A stretch of 35,217 nt of DNA, from positions 1 through 35,217 of the forward strand of contig JANQHB010000022.1 in assembly GCA_028277225.1 (NCBI GenBank), read 5' to 3'. The notes under the pieces were generated by a model. It did no database searches and had not been told where the DNA came from. It saw only the letters and a program-made list of their open reading frames with translations. This document shows, one piece after another, positions 31,801 to 35,217 of this stretch. The stretch's first letter is position 1, and each line of letters opens with the position of its first letter. Both the position numbers and the translations under genes were made by a program. This DNA is from Chlorobium sp. (GTDB lineage Bacteria > Bacteroidota > Chlorobiia > Chlorobiales > Chlorobiaceae).

Positions 31801-33276
31801 ATGGGGAAAGTCAAAGGATTTTTGGAGATCGAGAGGGCTCTTCCGGAGGACAGGCCGCCTCTCGAGCGAATAAAAGACTGGAACGAGTTCCACGAGGAAA
31901 TGCCGGTCGACGCTCTTCGTGAACAGGGCGCGCGCTGCATGGACTGCGGTACTCCTTACTGTCATACGGGATTCATGCTCAGCGGAATGACATCAGGATG
32001 TCCGATCCACAACCTGATCCCCGAGTGGAACGATCATGTCTATAAGGATTTCTGGCGCGAGGCCTACGCCCGCCTCATGAAAACCAACAATTTTCCGGAG
32101 TTTACCGGCAGGGTCTGTCCCGCTCCGTGCGAGGGTTCCTGCGTACTCGGGATCATCGAGCCTCCTGTCACGATCAAGAATATCGAATGCTCCATTATCG
32201 AGCACGCATTTGCCGAAGGGTGGGTCAAGCCGAGGACGGTTTCGAAACGGACCGGTAAACGTGTTGCGGTCGTGGGATCGGGTCCGGCGGGGCTTGCATG
32301 TGCCGACCAGTTGAACATGGCCGGTCATAACGTTACTGTTTTCGAGCGCGATGACAAGATCGGCGGACTGCTCATGTACGGTATTCCGAACATGAAGCTC
32401 GACAAGGAAGCGGTTGTCATGCGCCGTATCGGTCTCATGGAGAGAGAAGGGATCACCTTTGTCGTGAATACGGAAGTCGGAAAGGACTATCCGACCGAAA
32501 AGCTGCTTGATGAGTTCGATGCCGTAACGCTCTGTACCGGTGCGACCAAACCGAGAGACCTTGATGTCGAGGGCAGGGAGTGCAAGGGAATATATTTTGC
32601 AATGGACTACCTTCGTTCGAGCACAAAAGCCCTGCTTGAAGGTCTGAATCCCGCGATCAACGCAAAAGGCAGGAATGTCGTGGTGATAGGCGGCGGCGAC
32701 ACCGGGACCGACTGTGTTGCGACTTCCATCCGCCAGGAGTGCAAAAGCGTCGTCCAGCTCGAGATCATGCCGGAACCGCCGGAGGATCGCGAATCGAGCA
32801 ATCCCTGGCCGGAGTGGCCGAAAACACTCAAGGTCGATTACGGCCAGGAAGAAGCCGCGGCAGTGCAGGGCAAAGACCCCAGGCGTTTCAGCATGATGAC
32901 CCAGAAGCTTCTGTGCGACGGAAACGGAAAGCTGACCGGACTCGAAGTCTGTGAGGTCGAATGGGTAAAAAAGGAGGAACGCTGGGTGCCCAAACCGGTT
33001 TTCGGTACGGAAGAAAAAATCCCGGCTGACATGATCCTTCTTGCCATGGGATTTTTAGGGCCCGAAGAAGAGTTATTACAACAACTGAAAGTGGAACAGG
33101 ACGGTCGATCCAATATCAAGGCCGATTACGGCGACTTCAGGACCAGCATGGTAAAGGTTTTTGCCGCAGGCGATGCAAGGAGAGGTCAGAGCCTTATTGT
33201 CTGGGCGATCAATGAAGGACGTGCAGCCGCGAGGGAATGTGACCGGTACCTGATGGGCTCGACAAACCTCCCGTGA
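31801..33276 (+). CDS. gltD: glutamate synthase small subunit (GltD)
   Basis: A 491-residue GOGAT beta subunit feeding electrons from NAD(P)H through FAD and two 4Fe-4S clusters to GltB. The N-terminal cysteine sets are CMDCGTPYC and CPAPCEGSC. FAD site VGSGPAGLACA is at about 159-169, the NAD(P) site VVIGGGDTGTDC at about 297-308, and GDARRGQSLIVWAINEG closes the FAD site. Normal length, same strand and close after gltB. Whether the donor is NADH or NADPH is not settled from the sequence. Confidence 0.96.
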   Translation: MGKVKGFLEIERALPEDRPPLERIKDWNEFHEEMPVDALREQGARCMDCGTPYCHTGFMLSGMTSGCPIHNLIPEWNDHVYKDFWREAYARLMKTNNFPEFTGRVCPAPCEGSCVLGIIEPPVTIKNIECSIIEHAFAEGWVKPRTVSKRTGKRVAVVGSGPAGLACADQLNMAGHNVTVFERDDKIGGLLMYGIPNMKLDKEAVVMRRIGLMEREGITFVVNTEVGKDYPTEKLLDEFDAVTLCTGATKPRDLDVEGRECKGIYFAMDYLRSSTKALLEGLNPAINAKGRNVVVIGGGDTGTDCVATSIRQECKSVVQLEIMPEPPEDRESSNPWPEWPKTLKVDYGQEEAAAVQGKDPRRFSMMTQKLLCDGNGKLTGLEVCEVEWVKKEERWVPKPVFGTEEKIPADMILLAMGFLGPEEELLQQLKVEQDGRSNIKADYGDFRTSMVKVFAAGDARRGQSLIVWAINEGRAAARECDRYLMGSTNLP

Positions 33277-33295
33277 CCATAATCATCTTTACCGT

Positions 33296-33565
33296 ATGGA
33301 AAAACAGAAATTGCAGGAACTTCTCGTACAGTTGCACGAGGAGCTTGAAAAGACCGATACTGTCGATGAACGTACGGGTGAAGTTCTCGGTGAGTTGAAA
33401 GAGAATATCAGCCGCCTTGTCAAGGAAGAGACAGATATCGAAGATGAGCATGAAGGGCTGGCTGAACGTCTTGGTGATGCAGTCGGACATTTCGAAGAAG
33501 ACCATCCGAAACTAACGATTGCGATACAGCATATTCTCGACAGTCTTGCGAGGATGGGGTTTTAA
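33296..33565 (+). CDS. DUF4404 family protein
   Basis: An 89-residue, highly acidic helical protein of the DUF4404 family. It starts QKLQELLVQLHEELEKTD, has EHEGLAERLGDAVGHFEEDHPKL and ends SLARMGF, as family members do. Function unknown. It lies 19 bases after gltD and 30 bases before clpX, so it may be cotranscribed with both. Confidence 0.85.
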   Translation: MEKQKLQELLVQLHEELEKTDTVDERTGEVLGELKENISRLVKEETDIEDEHEGLAERLGDAVGHFEEDHPKLTIAIQHILDSLARMGF

Positions 33566-33595
33566 TCAAGACGGTGTCGAACAGGGACTGTTTTT

Positions 33596-34915
33596 ATGAG
33601 CAAAGATGACAATGGCATGAAAGGAGGAGGCAAAAAGAACCGTGACGGGGGAGACGTCGTTCACTGTTCGTTCTGCGGAAGAGGGAGTGACGAGGTCAAC
33701 AGCATGGTTGCCGGACCGAACGCGTTTATCTGCGACCGATGCATCATGAGTTCTGTCGATATCCTGCGCAAGGATATCAGTGCGATAAAACCTCCGTCTT
33801 CGCAGGAGGGAGACAAGCCGTTCAGGCCGAGACTTGTTTCTCCGAAATCCATCATGAATTCCTTGGGTCAGTACGTGATCGGCCAGGAACGGGCCCGGAA
33901 ATCTCTTTCCGTCGCCGTCTATAACCACTACAAGCGGATCGAGTCAACCGAATGGGTGCGGGAGGATGACGATGTGGTCATCGAGAAAAGCAACATCATG
34001 CTGATCGGCCCGACCGGAACCGGAAAAACCCTGCTTGCCCAGACGCTCGCCAACCTTCTCGAAGTACCGTTCACCATCGTCGATGCAACCTCACTGACCG
34101 AAGCCGGTTATGTCGGCGACGACGTCGAGACAATTCTCGCAAGGTTGCTCCAGGCCTCGGACTTCAACCTCGAAAGGGCCGAAAGAGGCATCATCTACGT
34201 CGACGAGATCGACAAGATCGCCCGCAAATCGGCCAACGTTTCCATCACGCGAGACGTTTCCGGCGAGGGCGTTCAGCAGGCACTCCTGAAGATCCTCGAA
34301 GGAGCTGTTGTCGGCGTGCCGCCGAGAGGGGGCAGGAAACACCCCGAGCAGCAGCTCATCAATGTCAACACCAAAAACATTCTCTTTATCTGCGGCGGTG
34401 CGTTCGAAGGCCTCGACAAGATTATCGGCCGCAGGGTGGCCAAGTCGTCCATCGGCTTCGGCTCCAAGGTCAAGGCACAGCAGCTCGAAAGCGATCCGGA
34501 GATCCTCAAGGAAGTCTCGCAGGACGATCTCCACGAATATGGGCTCATACCAGAATTCATCGGCCGCCTGCCGGTGATCTCCACCCTCGATCCGCTCGAT
34601 ACCGTCGCGCTTCGCAACATCCTCGTCGAACCGAAAAACGCCCTTGTCAAGCAGTACAGGAAGCTTTTCGAAATGGAAGAGTGCGACCTGGCCTTTGAAG
34701 ACAGTGCCCTCGACAAGGTAGTCGAAATCGCAATAGAACGAGGCACCGGAGCCCGTGCGCTCCGCTCGGTTCTCGAAGGGATCATGATCGACATCATGTT
34801 CGAACTGCCGTCCATGGATGGAGTCTGCAAGTGTGTCATCACCAGGGAGGTGATCGAAGGGGAAGGCGAACCGGAATTTTTCTGCGACGACGGAAAAAAG
34901 AAAAAAACAGCCTGA
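33596..34915 (+). CDS. clpX: ATP-dependent Clp protease ATP-binding subunit ClpX
   Basis: A 439-residue AAA+ unfoldase that feeds substrates to ClpP. The zinc-binding domain has Cys24, Cys27, Cys46 and Cys49, Walker A GPTGTGKT is at 138-145, Walker B is near IIYVDEIDKIAR, the RGGRKH motif is present, and the ClpP-docking loop Ile286-Gly287-Phe288 is intact. The C-terminal small domain is complete. Length is near normal. No clpP beside it. Ribosome-site complementarity at the ATG is weak. Confidence 0.97.
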   Translation: MSKDDNGMKGGGKKNRDGGDVVHCSFCGRGSDEVNSMVAGPNAFICDRCIMSSVDILRKDISAIKPPSSQEGDKPFRPRLVSPKSIMNSLGQYVIGQERARKSLSVAVYNHYKRIESTEWVREDDDVVIEKSNIMLIGPTGTGKTLLAQTLANLLEVPFTIVDATSLTEAGYVGDDVETILARLLQASDFNLERAERGIIYVDEIDKIARKSANVSITRDVSGEGVQQALLKILEGAVVGVPPRGGRKHPEQQLINVNTKNILFICGGAFEGLDKIIGRRVAKSSIGFGSKVKAQQLESDPEILKEVSQDDLHEYGLIPEFIGRLPVISTLDPLDTVALRNILVEPKNALVKQYRKLFEMEECDLAFEDSALDKVVEIAIERGTGARALRSVLEGIMIDIMFELPSMDGVCKCVITREVIEGEGEPEFFCDDGKKKKTA

Positions 34916-34933
34916 CACAACCGTCTGATGCCT

Positions 34934-34961
34934 TTGCATTTGACGGACGAAGTCGTATATT
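34934..34961 (+). promoter_or_regulatory. candidate tRNA-Val promoter
   Basis: TATATT at 34956-34961 with a TTGCAT -35 at 34934-34939, spacing 16, starts transcription about 5 bases before the tRNA. The hairpin 34921-34946 (CCGTC...GACGG arms) overlaps the -35 and may terminate clpX. Confidence 0.35.
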
Positions 34962-34972
34962 TACAGCCCTTC

Positions 34973-35046
<74 letters not shown>

Positions 35047-35057
35047 CAAAGCCTGTA

Positions 35058-35091
35058 AAAGCCTGCAAATAAAGAGTTTGCGGGCTTTTTT
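35058..35091 (+). terminator. tRNA-Val terminator
   Basis: Stem AAAGCCTGCAAA (35058-35069) with TTTGCGGGCTTT (35077-35088), one T-G wobble, a 7-base loop, and T-run 35086-35091. It follows the tRNA by 12 bases. Confidence 0.85.
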
Positions 35092-35217
35092 CTTTCCCCT
35101 TTTTACCCCCTGAATCGCCCGGTTTTCGTCGTTTTTGAGTGTTATTGAGCCTTTTTTATATTGTTTTTGTTACGCCATTGTTACACGAAATGGCCCCTGC
35201 AATCTGACGATATATGA
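35092..35217. other. window edge, no supported gene
   Basis: A T-rich stretch after the tRNA terminator. The three minus-strand frames are open to the window edge for only 11-19 residues. I see no supported gene; such tRNA-flanking positions are common integration sites for mobile elements, but no integrase or repeat is visible here. Confidence 0.3.

Noticed and set aside
28530..31940. 1136-residue minus-strand open frame opposite gltB
   Set aside because: It mirrors the GC-biased codons of gltB, has no family features and no ribosome site; gltB is a certain gene.

Overview
The window reads as chromosome of a green sulfur bacterium (Chlorobiaceae, possibly Prosthecochloris or Chlorobium; genus not settled). 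Supporting this are a succinyl-CoA synthetase beta subunit suited to the reverse TCA cycle, an anaerobic HemN, a BciB/HCAR-type (bacterio)chlorophyll reductase homologue beside a chlorophyll b reductase-like SDR, DsrE2/TusA sulfur-relay proteins, a type II NADH dehydrogenase, and short degenerate intergenic repeats. Taxonomy is inferred from gene content and remembered family sequences; no search was run.

Layout. 1-1000: end of an ExbD gene and a TonB gene (+). 1093-4072: minus-strand operon of NDH-2, a small membrane protein, ArgD-like aminotransferase and a DUF3098 protein. 4073-4591: 519-base spacer with hairpin, inverted repeat and candidate promoters. 4592-9593: the most interesting block, an Rrf2 regulator followed by cysteine synthase, a ThiS-like sulfur carrier ending in Gly4-Ser-Ala-Trp, a MetY-type sulfhydrylase, a ThiF/MoeB-type E1, a JAMM metalloprotease, DsrE2 and TusA. 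9626-10628: DUF985 cupin and PurE (-). 10747-15611: HemN with a strong terminator, then a large hybrid histidine kinase (+). 15843-19049: uridine-kinase-like protein and nitroreductase (+), meeting an ABC-F ATPase (-). 19171-21239: NOL/NYC1-like SDR (+) convergent with a BciB/HCAR-like flavoprotein (-). 21498-22875: possible small ORF and SucC (-). 22971-26017: TadA (+), a two-TM membrane protein and a nitronate-monooxygenase-like protein (-). 26313-34915: GpmA, GltB, GltD, DUF4404 protein and ClpX (+). 34973-35046: tRNA-Val(GAC), then a terminator and a gene-poor edge.

How the genes work together. The sulfur cluster resembles two known protein-thiocarboxylate routes: CysO/CysM/MoeZ/Mec+ for cysteine in Mycobacterium, and HcyS/HcyF/HcyD/MetY for homocysteine in Wolinella. 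This cluster has both PLP acceptor enzymes around one carrier, plus a TusA/DsrE2 relay and a cysteine-free Rrf2 regulator like CymR. The inferred pathway is: the JAMM enzyme trims the tail, the E1 adenylates the Gly end, the relay supplies sulfur, and the thiocarboxylate feeds sulfide-equivalent to O-acetylserine and/or O-acetylhomoserine. GltB/GltD provide glutamate. HemN and perhaps the SDR/BciB-like pair serve tetrapyrrole and pigment metabolism.
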